Origin: Geodermatophilus arenarius
Lineage (GTDB): Bacteria > Actinomycetota > Actinomycetes > Mycobacteriales > Geodermatophilaceae
Assembly: GCF_042654585.1 (NCBI RefSeq)
Contig: NZ_JBHSGR010000013.1
Location: forward strand, 62,001 to 126,000
Reading direction: 5' to 3'
Length of the DNA stretch: 64,000 nt
The notes beneath the pieces were generated by a model, which saw only the letters and a list, made by a program, of their open reading frames with translations, did no database searches and was not told the DNA's origin. The position numbers and the translations under genes were made by a program. How positions within the stretch are numbered: the first letter of the stretch is position 1; every line of letters begins with the position of its first letter. Of the stretch, positions 34,255 to 42,632 are shown one piece after another.

Positions 34255-35973
34255 TCAGTCGCGCGGTTCCTGCGGGCGTCCGCCCTCGGAGGGGCGTCCA
34301 CCCTCGGCCGGCCGACCACCCTCCGCCGGGCGCCCGCCGTCGGAGGGACGGCCGCTGGTGGTGAGCTCGCGGCCCGGCTCGGCCGCGGACAGGCCCCGCT
34401 CCTCGCCGCGCTGCTCGAGCTCCACCGCGGTCGGCTCCTCGATCGGCGAGAAGAACCCGCGGATGGCGCGGCGGGCGCCACCGACCTGGTTCATCTTCTT
34501 GGGCACCGGAGCACCGCCGTAGGCCAGCTGGCTGTGGCCGTGCGCGTCCACCGGGCCGAGGGGCTGGTGCACCTCGATGAACTCACCGTGCGGCAGCCGG
34601 CGGATGACACCGGTCTCGATGCCGTGCTCGAGGACCTCGCGGTCGTGCTGCTGCAGACCGAGGCAGATCCGGTAGGTGAGCACGTACGCGATCGGCGGCA
34701 GGACGATCAGGCCGATGCGGCCGATCCAGGTCATCGCGTTGAGGCTGATCTGGAACTTGTCGGCGATGACGTCGTTCGCACCCGACAGCAGCAGCACCAC
34801 GTAGAAGGCGATCGCCATCATGCCGAGCGAGGTGCGCACGGGCACGTCGCGCGGGCGCTGGAGCAGGTGGTGCGAGGCGGTGTCGCCGGTCAGCTTCCGC
34901 TCCAGCATCGGGTAGGCGAGCAGGAGCGTGAAGATGATGCCGGGGAGCACGACCGTCGGCCAGAACAGCGCCGGGATGTTGTAGTTGCCCGGCAGGTAGA
35001 TGTCCCAGGCCGGGAACAGGCGGGTCGAGCCGTCGAGGAACATGACGTACCAGTCGGGCTGCGACGCCGAGGACACCTGCGCCGGGTTGTACGGGCCCCA
35101 CAGCCACACCGGGTTGATCTGCACGAGGCCACCGAGGGCTGCGCAGACACCGAAGACCACCAGCAGCAGACCGGTCGCCTTGCCGGCGAAGGTCGGGAAC
35201 AGCCGGTTGCCGACCACGTTGTGCTCGGTGCGGCCCGGGCCGGGGAACTGGGTGTGCTTCTGCTTGACCAGGATCAGCAGGTGCACGGCGATCAGCGCCA
35301 GGATGATCGCCGGGATGAGCAGCACGTGGGCGATGTAGAGCCGCCCGACGATCAGCTCGCCGACGTAGTCACCGCCGAAGACCGCCCAGTGGACCCAGGT
35401 GCCCACGACCGGGATCGACAGGATGATCGCCGACATGATCCGCAGGCCGGTGCCCGAGAGCAGGTCGTCCGGCATCGAGTAGCCGGCGAAGCCCTCGAAG
35501 ATGCCGAGGATCAGCAGGGCGACACCGATGAGCCAGTTGGTCTCGCGCGGCCGGCGGAAGGCGCCGGTGAAGAAGATCCGCAGCATGTGGCAGACGATCG
35601 CGGCCATGAACAGCAGCGCCGCCCAGTGGTGGATCTGCCGCATGAGCAGGCCGCCGCGGACGTCGAAGGAGATGTCCAGCGTCGAGGCGTAGGCGATCGA
35701 CATGTGCACGCCGCGCAGCGGCGCGTACGAGCCGTCGTAGGTGACCTCGGTCATCGAGGCCTGGAAGAAGAACGTCAGGTACGTGCCGGTGAGCAGCAGG
35801 ATGATGAACGAGTAGAGCGCGATCTCCCCGAGCAGGAACGACCAGTGGTCGGGGAAGACCTTGTTCAGCGTCCGGCGGGTCCAGCCGGCGACGATCAGAC
35901 GGTCGTCGACCTCGAGAGCGGCCTTGCCGATGCGGGTGGTGGGCGCTCCCGGCGCGGTGGCGGTGCGAGCCAT
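34255..35973 (-). CDS. qcrB: Cytochrome bc1 complex cytochrome b subunit
   Basis: The quinol-oxidising membrane subunit of the bcc complex, 572 residues with eight or more helices. Heme-ligand histidines lie in the helix containing LMRQIHHWAALLFMAAIVCHMLR and in YIAHVLLIPAIILALIAVHLLILV. The Qo-site motif reads PDWY rather than the classical PEWY. The C-terminus has an unusual hydrophilic tail with repeated GGRPxE units. The ATG overlaps the qcrA stop (TGATG type). Confidence 0.95.
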   Translation of the reverse strand: MARTATAPGAPTTRIGKAALEVDDRLIVAGWTRRTLNKVFPDHWSFLLGEIALYSFIILLLTGTYLTFFFQASMTEVTYDGSYAPLRGVHMSIAYASTLDISFDVRGGLLMRQIHHWAALLFMAAIVCHMLRIFFTGAFRRPRETNWLIGVALLILGIFEGFAGYSMPDDLLSGTGLRIMSAIILSIPVVGTWVHWAVFGGDYVGELIVGRLYIAHVLLIPAIILALIAVHLLILVKQKHTQFPGPGRTEHNVVGNRLFPTFAGKATGLLLVVFGVCAALGGLVQINPVWLWGPYNPAQVSSASQPDWYVMFLDGSTRLFPAWDIYLPGNYNIPALFWPTVVLPGIIFTLLLAYPMLERKLTGDTASHHLLQRPRDVPVRTSLGMMAIAFYVVLLLSGANDVIADKFQISLNAMTWIGRIGLIVLPPIAYVLTYRICLGLQQHDREVLEHGIETGVIRRLPHGEFIEVHQPLGPVDAHGHSQLAYGGAPVPKKMNQVGGARRAIRGFFSPIEEPTAVELEQRGEERGLSAAEPGRELTTSGRPSDGGRPAEGGRPAEGGRPSEGGRPQEPRD

Positions 35974-37085
35974 CAGATGCGCTCCCGGTTCCAGTAGGTG
36001 GGACCCACGGCTTCAATGTAGTCGCTGCGCGCGACGAAGAATCCCTCGTCGTCGACCGTGATGGGCAGCTGCGGGAGCGAGCGGGTGGCGGGCCCGAAGA
36101 CCGGCTTGGCGCCCTGCGTGACGTCGAACTGCGACTGGTGGCACGGGCAGAGGATCCGGCTGGTCTCCTGCTCGTACAGCGACACCGGGCAGCCGGCGTG
36201 CGTGCAGATCTTGGAGTAGGCGACGTAGTCGCCGTAGCCGAAGTCCTCCTGGCCCTGCCGCGGGACCGACTCCTCCTGCTGCGAGGGGCGCAGCCGGATG
36301 AGCATCGTGGCCGCGTCGGAGAGCCGGTTGCCGCCGGGGACGGCCGGGAAGACGGTCTCCAGGGAGCCGGGGACCTGGTCGCCGGGGCGGATCGGGGTGC
36401 CGTCGTCGCGGACGAGGCGGACGCCCTCGGCCCACTCGGTGGTGCCCAGCGGGTTGCCCCGGTTCGGGTTCTTGATGAGGCCGCCCAGCGGGGCGATCAG
36501 CATCAGGCCCAGGCCGCCGCCCATGAACAGGAGGCTGCGGGTGAGGAGCTTGCGCCGCTTCAGGCCGCTGTTGTGCAGCCCGCCGACGAGGGTGGCGCCG
36601 GTGGTGACGCGGTCGAAGTGCGAGCCGTCGTGCTTGTCCTGCACTGCCGTCTCGTGCGGCAGCAGCTTCTTCGTGTAGAGCACCAGGCCCACGCCGAAGA
36701 AGGTGAACGCCAGGCCCATGAGGGCGCCGAGCAGCGGGGTGTAGAGCGTGCTGAAGGTGCTGCTGCCCAGCTCCCACTGCCAGTCGGGCAGGAACCAGCC
36801 GGCGCCGGCGTAGACGACGACGAAGGCGAACGCCGACAGCCCGGCGAGGCCGAACATCAGGCCGACCTGGCGGACGGCGCGCCGCTCGATCGCCGACCCC
36901 GGCTCGGGGCCCGGCTCGACGTGCAGGATCTGCACGCCGTCGTACCGGGCGCCGAGGCGGTCGAGCTCCTCGCGGGGGAGTGCCGCGAGCTGCTCGGGGG
37001 TGTAGTCGTCGTCCGGGCCGCCGTGCAGCGGGCCCGGGGTGTCCGCCCCGCCGGTCGAGCCGGGGCGGGTGTCGTGCGTGGTCAC
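35973..37085 (-). CDS. qcrA: Rieske iron-sulfur subunit of the bcc complex
   Basis: A 370-residue actinobacterial-type Rieske protein: an N-terminal polar region, three transmembrane segments (two paired at about residues 80-150, the third near LLFMGGGLGLMLIAPLGG) and a C-terminal Rieske fold. The [2Fe-2S] ligands are in CTHAGC and CPCHQSQF, with two Cys and two His. The GTG at 37085 overlaps the qcrC stop (GTGA) and follows GGGGAG. Together with qcrB and qcrC it forms the complex III part of the supercomplex. Confidence 0.95.
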   Translation of the reverse strand: MTTHDTRPGSTGGADTPGPLHGGPDDDYTPEQLAALPREELDRLGARYDGVQILHVEPGPEPGSAIERRAVRQVGLMFGLAGLSAFAFVVVYAGAGWFLPDWQWELGSSTFSTLYTPLLGALMGLAFTFFGVGLVLYTKKLLPHETAVQDKHDGSHFDRVTTGATLVGGLHNSGLKRRKLLTRSLLFMGGGLGLMLIAPLGGLIKNPNRGNPLGTTEWAEGVRLVRDDGTPIRPGDQVPGSLETVFPAVPGGNRLSDAATMLIRLRPSQQEESVPRQGQEDFGYGDYVAYSKICTHAGCPVSLYEQETSRILCPCHQSQFDVTQGAKPVFGPATRSLPQLPITVDDEGFFVARSDYIEAVGPTYWNRERI

Positions 37086-37963
37086 GCCTTGCTCCCCATC
37101 CAGAAGATCCCGAACATCAGCGCGGAGATCGCGACGGTCCAGATGACCAGGCCCTCGCTGACCGGGCCGATGCGGCCGATGCCCGCGCCACCCGGGTCGG
37201 GCATGTCGGTGATCGTCTGCACGTAGTTGATGATCGCCCGCTTCTCCTCGGGGGTGATCTGGTTGTCCCCGAAGACCGGCATGTTCTCGGGGCCGGTCAG
37301 CATGGCGGTGTAGATCTCGAGGTCGTTGGAGTCCTCGAGGCTGGGCGCGTACTTGCCGGACGAGAGCGCGCCGCCCTGGCCGACGAAGTTGTGGCACTGC
37401 GAGCAGTTGAGCCGGAACAGCTCACCGCCGGCGGCCAGGTCGCCGTCGCGCAGGTCCCCGGAGGGGAGGGTCGGGCCGCCGCCGTTGGCCTGGACGTAGG
37501 CCATCAGCTGGTCGATCTCCTCGTCGGAGAAGACGGCCGGCTTGTCGGGGCCCTGCTCCGCCTGGCGCACCAGCGGCATGCGGCCGGTGTGCACCTGGAA
37601 GTAGACGGCGGCCTCGCCGACGCCGATGAGCGACGGGCCGCGGTTGGGCACGCCCTCGAGGTTCTCGCCGTGGCAGCTGATGCAGCTGCGCTCGTACAGC
37701 TCGCGGCCGGCGGCCTCGGCGCTGGACTCGCTGCCCTCGTCGGCGGCCTGGGCGCCCGGGGCGAGGGTCGAGTAGAGCGCGCCGGTCAGGACCAGCCCGG
37801 CCATGAGCGCGGCGACGTTGCCGATGCGGCGGCGCTGCTTGGAGCGGCGGCGGGCGCGGGCGGCGGCGGCCGGGGTCCCCTCGGCCGGACGGCGGCGCGA
37901 CCAGCGCGACCGCCGCGGCTCCTCGTCGGGCAGGGTGTCGGACTGCGGGTTCGTGGTGGACAC
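37082..37963 (-). CDS. qcrC: Diheme cytochrome c subunit of the bcc complex
   Basis: A 293-residue membrane-anchored protein with two c-type heme motifs, CISCH and CSQCH, in two cytochrome folds. It replaces soluble cytochrome c in actinobacteria by wiring complex III to CuA. A basic N-terminus precedes the signal/anchor VAALMAGLVLTGALYSTLA, and a C-terminal helix (LVIWTVAISALMFGIFW) fixes it in the membrane. It lies 7 bp after ctaE and overlaps qcrA. Confidence 0.95.
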   Translation of the reverse strand: MSTTNPQSDTLPDEEPRRSRWSRRRPAEGTPAAAARARRRSKQRRRIGNVAALMAGLVLTGALYSTLAPGAQAADEGSESSAEAAGRELYERSCISCHGENLEGVPNRGPSLIGVGEAAVYFQVHTGRMPLVRQAEQGPDKPAVFSDEEIDQLMAYVQANGGGPTLPSGDLRDGDLAAGGELFRLNCSQCHNFVGQGGALSSGKYAPSLEDSNDLEIYTAMLTGPENMPVFGDNQITPEEKRAIINYVQTITDMPDPGGAGIGRIGPVSEGLVIWTVAISALMFGIFWMGSKA

Positions 37964-37970
37964 CGGTTCC

Positions 37971-38597
37971 CTAGCGGATCAGGTAGATCGTGGCGAAGAG
38001 CCCGACCCACACGACGTCGACGAAGTGCCAGTAGTAGGAGACCACGATCGCCGAGGTCGCCTGTGCCGGCGTGAAGCGGCCCATGGTGGACCGGATGAGC
38101 ACGTAGACGAAGGCCACGAGGCCGCCGATGACGTGCAGGGCGTGGAAGCCGGTCGTCAGGTAGAAGACCGAGCCGTAGGTGCTGCTCGAGATGGTGGTCG
38201 CGTGGTCGGTGACGAGCACCCGGTACTCGTTCGCCTGGCCCAGCACGAAGACCAGCCCCATGACGAAGGTGATCGTGAACCACCGGCGCAGGCCGTAGAC
38301 GTTGCCGCTCTCGGCCGCGAACACGCCGATCTGGCAGGTGACCGAGGAGGCCACCAGGATCAGGGTGAAGACCAGCGCGTACGGCAGGTTCAGTTCGGTG
38401 GGTTCCGGGGGCCAGCCCTCGGTCGAGCGCGCCCGCGCGGTGAAGTACATGGCGAACAGCCCGGCGAAGAACATCAGCTCGCTGGAGAGCCAGATGATCG
38501 TGCCGACGCTGACCATGTTCGGTCGGGTCAGGGAGTGCACCCGCGAGGTGTCGAAGGTGCTGCTCGCCACGGGGGCCGTTGTCACGCCGCCCATCAT
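37971..38597 (-). CDS. ctaE: Cytochrome c oxidase subunit III
   Basis: An oxidase core subunit of about 208 residues with five to seven helices; RVHSLTRPNMVSVGTIIWLSSELMFFAGLFAMYF and the C-terminal YYWHFVDVVWVGLFATIYLIR are diagnostic. The start is uncertain: ATG ATG at 38597/38594 or GTG at 38585, the last giving a length (204) close to the mycobacterial protein. No ribosome site is clear for any of them. It is the first gene of ctaE-qcrC-qcrA-qcrB. ctaD is not in the window. Confidence 0.93.
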   Translation of the reverse strand: MMGGVTTAPVASSTFDTSRVHSLTRPNMVSVGTIIWLSSELMFFAGLFAMYFTARARSTEGWPPEPTELNLPYALVFTLILVASSVTCQIGVFAAESGNVYGLRRWFTITFVMGLVFVLGQANEYRVLVTDHATTISSSTYGSVFYLTTGFHALHVIGGLVAFVYVLIRSTMGRFTPAQATSAIVVSYYWHFVDVVWVGLFATIYLIR

Positions 38598-38729
38598 GGC
38601 ATCGGCCGCCGACGTGCACAGACCGTGGGTGGCACGGCGTGGCCGCGCCGTGACCGGCCCGAGACCGTCCCCCGGACGGGGGTCCGCGTCGACCCGGACG
38701 GGAGCCGCGCGGGCACTAGGCTGCCGGGC

Positions 38730-39143
38730 GTGAGCGACGCGCCGGCCACCGTCCTGGTCTACAGCTCCCGGCCCGAGGTCCGCGAGGCCGTCCGGACCGC
38801 CGTCGGCCGCCGGCCGGCGCCCGACGTCGGGCCGCTGACCTGGATCGAGTGCGCCACCGGCGAGGACGTGGTCGACACCGTCGACGGCGGCGGCGTGGAC
38901 CTGTGCATCCTCGACGGCGAGGCGCAGCCGACCGGCGGCCTGGCACTGGCCCGGCAGCTGACCGTCGAGGTCGCCGACCGGCCGGCCCTGTGCGTGCTGA
39001 TCGCCCGCCAGCCCGACCGCTGGCTGGCCCACTGGTCGCAGGCCGACGCCACGCTCGCGTTCCCGGTCGACCCGCTGGTCGCCCCCGAGGTCGTCGCCGG
39101 CCTGCTGCGCGCGCACGCGGGCCGCCGTCCCGTCTCGCGGTGA
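38730..39143 (+). CDS. Receiver-like protein lacking the acidic pocket
   Basis: A 137-residue protein with the outline of a CheY-like domain: the first strand TVLVYSSRPEVREAV, a putative phosphoacceptor strand DLCILDGEAQPTGGLALARQL and the last strand LAFPVDPLVAPEVVAGLL. The N-terminal acidic pair is replaced by SS/R, and the usual Lys-Pro near the end is FPVDP, so normal phosphorylation is doubtful. There is no output domain. The GTG at 38730 has TAGGCT at 38717-38722 (7-nt gap, leaderless). It overlaps trpD. Confidence 0.75.
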   Translation: MSDAPATVLVYSSRPEVREAVRTAVGRRPAPDVGPLTWIECATGEDVVDTVDGGGVDLCILDGEAQPTGGLALARQLTVEVADRPALCVLIARQPDRWLAHWSQADATLAFPVDPLVAPEVVAGLLRAHAGRRPVSR

Positions 39144-40198
39144 GCGCGGGCACCACCGCCGGGCCGACGTGGCCCGGCCTGCTGACGCGCCTGCTGGCCC
39201 GCCAGGACCTCACCGCCGCGGACACGGCCTGGGCGATGCGCGAGGTGATGTCCGGCGAGGCGACGCCGGCGCAGGTGGCCGGCTTCGCGGTCGCCCTGCG
39301 GGCGAAGGGCGAGGCGCCGGAGGAGGTCGCGGGGCTCGCCGCGACGATGCTTGAGCGCGCGACGCCGGTCGAGGTGCCGGTCCCGACCGTCGACGTCGTC
39401 GGCACCGGCGGCGACGGCGCGCACACGGTGAACATCTCGACGATGGCCGCCGTCGTCACCGCGGCCGCGGGGGTGCCGGTGGCCAAGCACGGCAACCGCG
39501 CCGCGTCGTCGTCCTCGGGGGCCGCCGACGTGCTGGAGGCGCTGGGCGTCGTCATCGACCTGCCGGCCCCGGCCGTCGCCCGCTGCGTGCAGGAGGCCGG
39601 CATCGGGTTCTTCTTCGCGCCGGTGTTCCACCCCAGCTTCCGGCACACCGCGGCGCCGCGGCGGGAGCTGGGCATCGGGACCGTCTTCAACTTCCTCGGG
39701 CCGCTGACCAACCCGGCGCGGCCGGTGGCCGCCGCGATCGGCTGCGCCGACCCGCGGATGGCGCCGGTCCTCGCCGAGGTGGTCGCCGGCCGCGGCGCCC
39801 GTGCGCTGGTCTTCCGCGGCGACGACGGGCTGGACGAGCTGACCACCGCGACGACGTCGAGCGTGTGGGTGGCCCGCGACGGCGCGGTGGTGCCCGGGCG
39901 CGTGGACCCGGCCGCCCTGGGCATCGCCCCGGCGGGGCCGGACGCGCTGCGCGGCGGGGACCCGGCGCACAACGCGGCGGTCTTCCGGCGGGTGCTCGAC
40001 GGCGAGCGGGGACCGGTGCGCGACGCCGTCCTGCTCAACGCCGCCGCGGCGCTGGCCGCCTTCGACGAGCGCGGCGGCGAGCTCGGGGACCTGCTCGGCG
40101 CGGGGATCGAGCGGGCCGCCGCCGCGGTCGACGACGGCCGGGCCGCCGCGCTGCTGGACCGGTGGGTGGCCGTCAGCCGCGAGGCCGCCGGCCGCTGA
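39140..40198 (+). CDS. trpD: Anthranilate phosphoribosyltransferase
   Basis: The second step of tryptophan synthesis: anthranilate plus PRPP to phosphoribosyl-anthranilate. The 352-residue protein shows the PRPP loop VDVVGTGGDGAHTVNIST, KHGNRAASSSSGAADVLEALG and FNFLGPLTNPARP. The GTG at 39140 overlaps the stop of the receiver-like gene (GTGA), so both are co-translated. It is isolated from other trp genes, as in M. tuberculosis (Rv2192c). Confidence 0.95.
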   Translation: MSAGTTAGPTWPGLLTRLLARQDLTAADTAWAMREVMSGEATPAQVAGFAVALRAKGEAPEEVAGLAATMLERATPVEVPVPTVDVVGTGGDGAHTVNISTMAAVVTAAAGVPVAKHGNRAASSSSGAADVLEALGVVIDLPAPAVARCVQEAGIGFFFAPVFHPSFRHTAAPRRELGIGTVFNFLGPLTNPARPVAAAIGCADPRMAPVLAEVVAGRGARALVFRGDDGLDELTTATTSSVWVARDGAVVPGRVDPAALGIAPAGPDALRGGDPAHNAAVFRRVLDGERGPVRDAVLLNAAAALAAFDERGGELGDLLGAGIERAAAAVDDGRAAALLDRWVAVSREAAGR

Positions 40199-40219
40199 GG
40201 CCGGTCACGAGCCCTCGAG

Positions 40220-40504
40220 TCACTGGTTCTCGAGGCCCAGGGAGAACGCCGCCTCCAGGTCGTGCCGCGAGTAGGCGCGGAAGGCGATGTGCGTCTCGGT
40301 CTCCAGCACGCCGGGCACCTTGTTGACGCGCCCGGCGATCACCTCGGCCACCTGGTCGAACTCGCGGACCCGCACGATCGCGATCAGGTCGACCTCCCCG
40401 GCGGTCGAGTAGACCTCGCTCACGCCGTCGAGGTCGGCGATCGCCGCCGCCACCTCGGGGATCGCGTCGGTGGCCGCGTCGATCATCACGATGGCGGTGA
40501 TCAC
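40220..40504 (-). CDS. Stand-alone Lrp/AsnC ligand-binding (RAM) domain protein
   Basis: A 94-residue protein consisting only of the amino-acid-binding domain of Lrp/AsnC regulators (MITAIVMIDAATDAIPEVAAAIADLDGVSEVYSTAGEVDLIAIVRV). There is no helix-turn-helix, so it cannot act alone as a repressor; it may form mixed oligomers with full-length Lrp proteins or sense amino acids. The GTG at 40504 has TAGCAT at 40512-40517 (minus strand, 7-nt gap; leaderless), right at the edge of a dispersed repeat. It converges with trpD. Confidence 0.88.
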   Translation of the reverse strand: MITAIVMIDAATDAIPEVAAAIADLDGVSEVYSTAGEVDLIAIVRVREFDQVAEVIAGRVNKVPGVLETETHIAFRAYSRHDLEAAFSLGLENQ

Positions 40505-40514
40505 GCCCCGGATG

Positions 40515-42467
40515 CTAGTTGAAGGACCCTCCTGCCCCCCACGCCTCGCTCCGCTCGGCGCGGGCCCCTGCGGGAGGGCCGTTCCAGGACGTCACCGGGC
40601 CGCCGGGCGCCGGACCCGCGGCGGCCGGACCCTCGGGGGAGACGCGCTCGGGGCGGGTGCGGGTGCCCAGCTGTCGGCCGTCGTGGAAGGGGTCGCGCAG
40701 TGCCCGGCCGGCCTCCACCCGGGCGAGGAACCCGCTGAGCCCGCCGGTGCCCGGCGCGGCGCAGGCGAGCGTGCCGGTGACCTCGACCAGCCGGGTGCCG
40801 GGCTTCTCCATCCACCGCATGACCAGCTCGGTCTCGTCGACGGTGGCGGCCAGCCCGCCGTCGTCGGGGGTGGTCTCGGCGGTGGCGCGCAGGACGGCGA
40901 GGGTGTCGCGGACCGACGTCCCGCGCGGCGCGCACCCGGCCGCGACCAGCCGGCCCCGCCGGACGACCGACAGCGCCCACCCGCCGGCGCCGTCGGGCCG
41001 GGCGATGACCACCTCCGGGACGGCGGCCAGCGACTCCAGCCGCTGCCGCCGGCGCACCGCGCGCACGAGGACCGCGACCCGGTCGCGCAGCACCCCGGCG
41101 TCCTCGAACCGCTGGGCGGCCGACAGCCGGTCGACCCGGTCCAGCAGCGGCGCGACCAGGGCGCTCGGGTCGCCGGCCACCGCCGCGCGCAGCACCGCGG
41201 CGACCGCGGCGTACTCCTCGACCGACTGGTGGCCCCCGCACGGGCCGCCGCAGCGCCCCATGCCGAACAGCGCGCAGGTGCTCGTGCGCACCCGCGGGGA
41301 CAGCCGGGCGGTGCACTGCCGCAGCGGGAGCGCCTCGTGGATGGCGGCGGTGGCCATCTCCGCGGCCCGCCGGTCGGCGAACGGGCCGAGGAAGAGCCCC
41401 GCGTCGGGGCGGACCCGCCGCACGGTCGACAGCCGGGGGAAGGGCTCCTCGGTGAGCCGCAGCCACAGCGCGCGCTCGGGGAAGCGGGAGCGGCGGTTGT
41501 AGCGCGGCTTGTGCTCGGCGATCAGCCGCAGCTCCCGGACGGCGGCCTCGAGGTCGTGCGCGCACGGGACGGCCTCGACGCGCTGGGCCAGCGCCACCAT
41601 CTCGGTCATCCGGCTGCGCTGTTCCCCGGAGGAGAAGTAGCTGCGGACGCGGGTGCGCAGGTCGTTCGACGTCCCGACGTACAGCGGCTCCTCGCGCGGC
41701 CCGCGGAAGACGTAGACGCCCGGGCCGGACGGGACGCCGTCGGCCAGGTGGCGCTTCCCCCTGCGGACGGGGTCGACCTGGCGGGTGAGCCCGTGCAGCT
41801 CCTCCAGCGACGTCACCCCGAGCGGGCCGAGTCGTTCGAACAGGCCGTGGAGGACGTCGACGGTCGCCCGGGCGTCGTCGAGGGCCCGGTGGCAGGGCGA
41901 GGTGGAGGCGGAGAAGTAGGGCGCCAGGGTGGCGAGCTTGCAGTTGGGCACCTCGTCGCGGGAGAGCAGCCGCCGCGCGAGGACCGCGGTGTCGACCGAG
42001 GCGGCCGCGGGCCACGGCGTGCCGGTCTGCTCGCAGGCCGCCTTCAGGAACCCCAGGTCGAAGGGGGCGTTGTGCGCCACGAGGACGGCGCCGCGGGCGA
42101 ACTCCAGGAAGGCCGGCAGCACGGCGTCGATCCGCGGGGCGGTGGCGACCATCGCCGTGGTGATCCCGGTGAGCACGCTGATGTAGGGCGGGACCTCGCA
42201 GCCGGGGTCGACCAGCGTCTGGAACTCCCCGAGCACCTCGCCGCCGCGCACCTTGACCGCCCCGATCTCGGTGATCGCGCTGTCCTTCGGCGACCCGCCG
42301 GTGGTCTCCAGGTCGACGACGACGAAGGTGACGCCGGCCAGTGGCGTGCCGAGGTCGTCGATGCTCGCCTGGACGTAGGGGGTGCGGGGGAGCGGCCGCG
42401 CGCCGTGGGCGGGTGCCTGCTCGTGGCGCGGCACCGAGGAGCCCGTGCCGCTGGCGGGGAAGAGCAC
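40515..42467 (-). CDS. DEDD exonuclease fused to UvrC-like GIY-YIG domain
   Basis: A 650-residue DNA-metabolism protein (Rv2191-like). The N-terminal DnaQ-type DEDDh exonuclease shows VVVDLETTGG, HNAPFDLGFL and HRALDDAR. A GIY-YIG nuclease domain follows (GPGVYVFRGPREEPLYVGTS), then a UvrC-like Cys-containing region (CALFGMGRCGGPCGG). The last residues (SWNGPPAGARAERSEAWGAG and GSFN) are encoded by a dispersed repeat that supplies sequence up to the TAG stop. The GTG at 42467 has TACCGT 6 nt upstream (42474-42479, minus strand). Confidence 0.9.
   Translation of the reverse strand: MLFPASGTGSSVPRHEQAPAHGARPLPRTPYVQASIDDLGTPLAGVTFVVVDLETTGGSPKDSAITEIGAVKVRGGEVLGEFQTLVDPGCEVPPYISVLTGITTAMVATAPRIDAVLPAFLEFARGAVLVAHNAPFDLGFLKAACEQTGTPWPAAASVDTAVLARRLLSRDEVPNCKLATLAPYFSASTSPCHRALDDARATVDVLHGLFERLGPLGVTSLEELHGLTRQVDPVRRGKRHLADGVPSGPGVYVFRGPREEPLYVGTSNDLRTRVRSYFSSGEQRSRMTEMVALAQRVEAVPCAHDLEAAVRELRLIAEHKPRYNRRSRFPERALWLRLTEEPFPRLSTVRRVRPDAGLFLGPFADRRAAEMATAAIHEALPLRQCTARLSPRVRTSTCALFGMGRCGGPCGGHQSVEEYAAVAAVLRAAVAGDPSALVAPLLDRVDRLSAAQRFEDAGVLRDRVAVLVRAVRRRQRLESLAAVPEVVIARPDGAGGWALSVVRRGRLVAAGCAPRGTSVRDTLAVLRATAETTPDDGGLAATVDETELVMRWMEKPGTRLVEVTGTLACAAPGTGGLSGFLARVEAGRALRDPFHDGRQLGTRTRPERVSPEGPAAAGPAPGGPVTSWNGPPAGARAERSEAWGAGGSFN
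40518..40593 (+). repeat. Dispersed inverted-repeat element, copy 4
   Basis: Reads TTGAAGGACCCTCCTGCCCC, CCACGCCTCGCTCCGCTC, GGCGCGGGCCCCTGC, GGGAGGGCCGTTCCAGGACG. Outer arms (GGACCCTCCTGC and GCGGGAGGGCC) can pair, and the inner CGCC/GGCG arms form a second stem. It is the closest relative of the copy at 23138. Read on the minus strand it forms the 3' end of the DEDD/GIY-YIG coding region. Confidence 0.8.
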
Positions 42468-42632
42468 GGCGGGACGGTAGGCCGGGGGTCGGACAGTCCC
42501 GGGGACGCGCGCCCGGGGGAGACCTCGCCCGACCGGGGGACCGGCGGGGCGCGTCGCGCTTGCGGCAGCGGCTCCACGGAGATGACGATCCCCGGGCGGA
42601 CCGGCGGGGTCCGGAACTGCAGAGGTGGTCCG

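Noticed and set aside
33572..34522. Long open frames inside the ctaF-qcrB gap
   Set aside because: Composition is dominated by Arg/Pro/Ser/Gly with no domain, no ribosome site and conflicting frames on both strands, so no gene was called.
38633..38652. Inverted repeat CACGGCG...CGCCGTG upstream of ctaE as an operator
   Set aside because: Seven-bp GC-only arms are expected by chance in sequence of this composition, and no promoter position could be fixed beside it.
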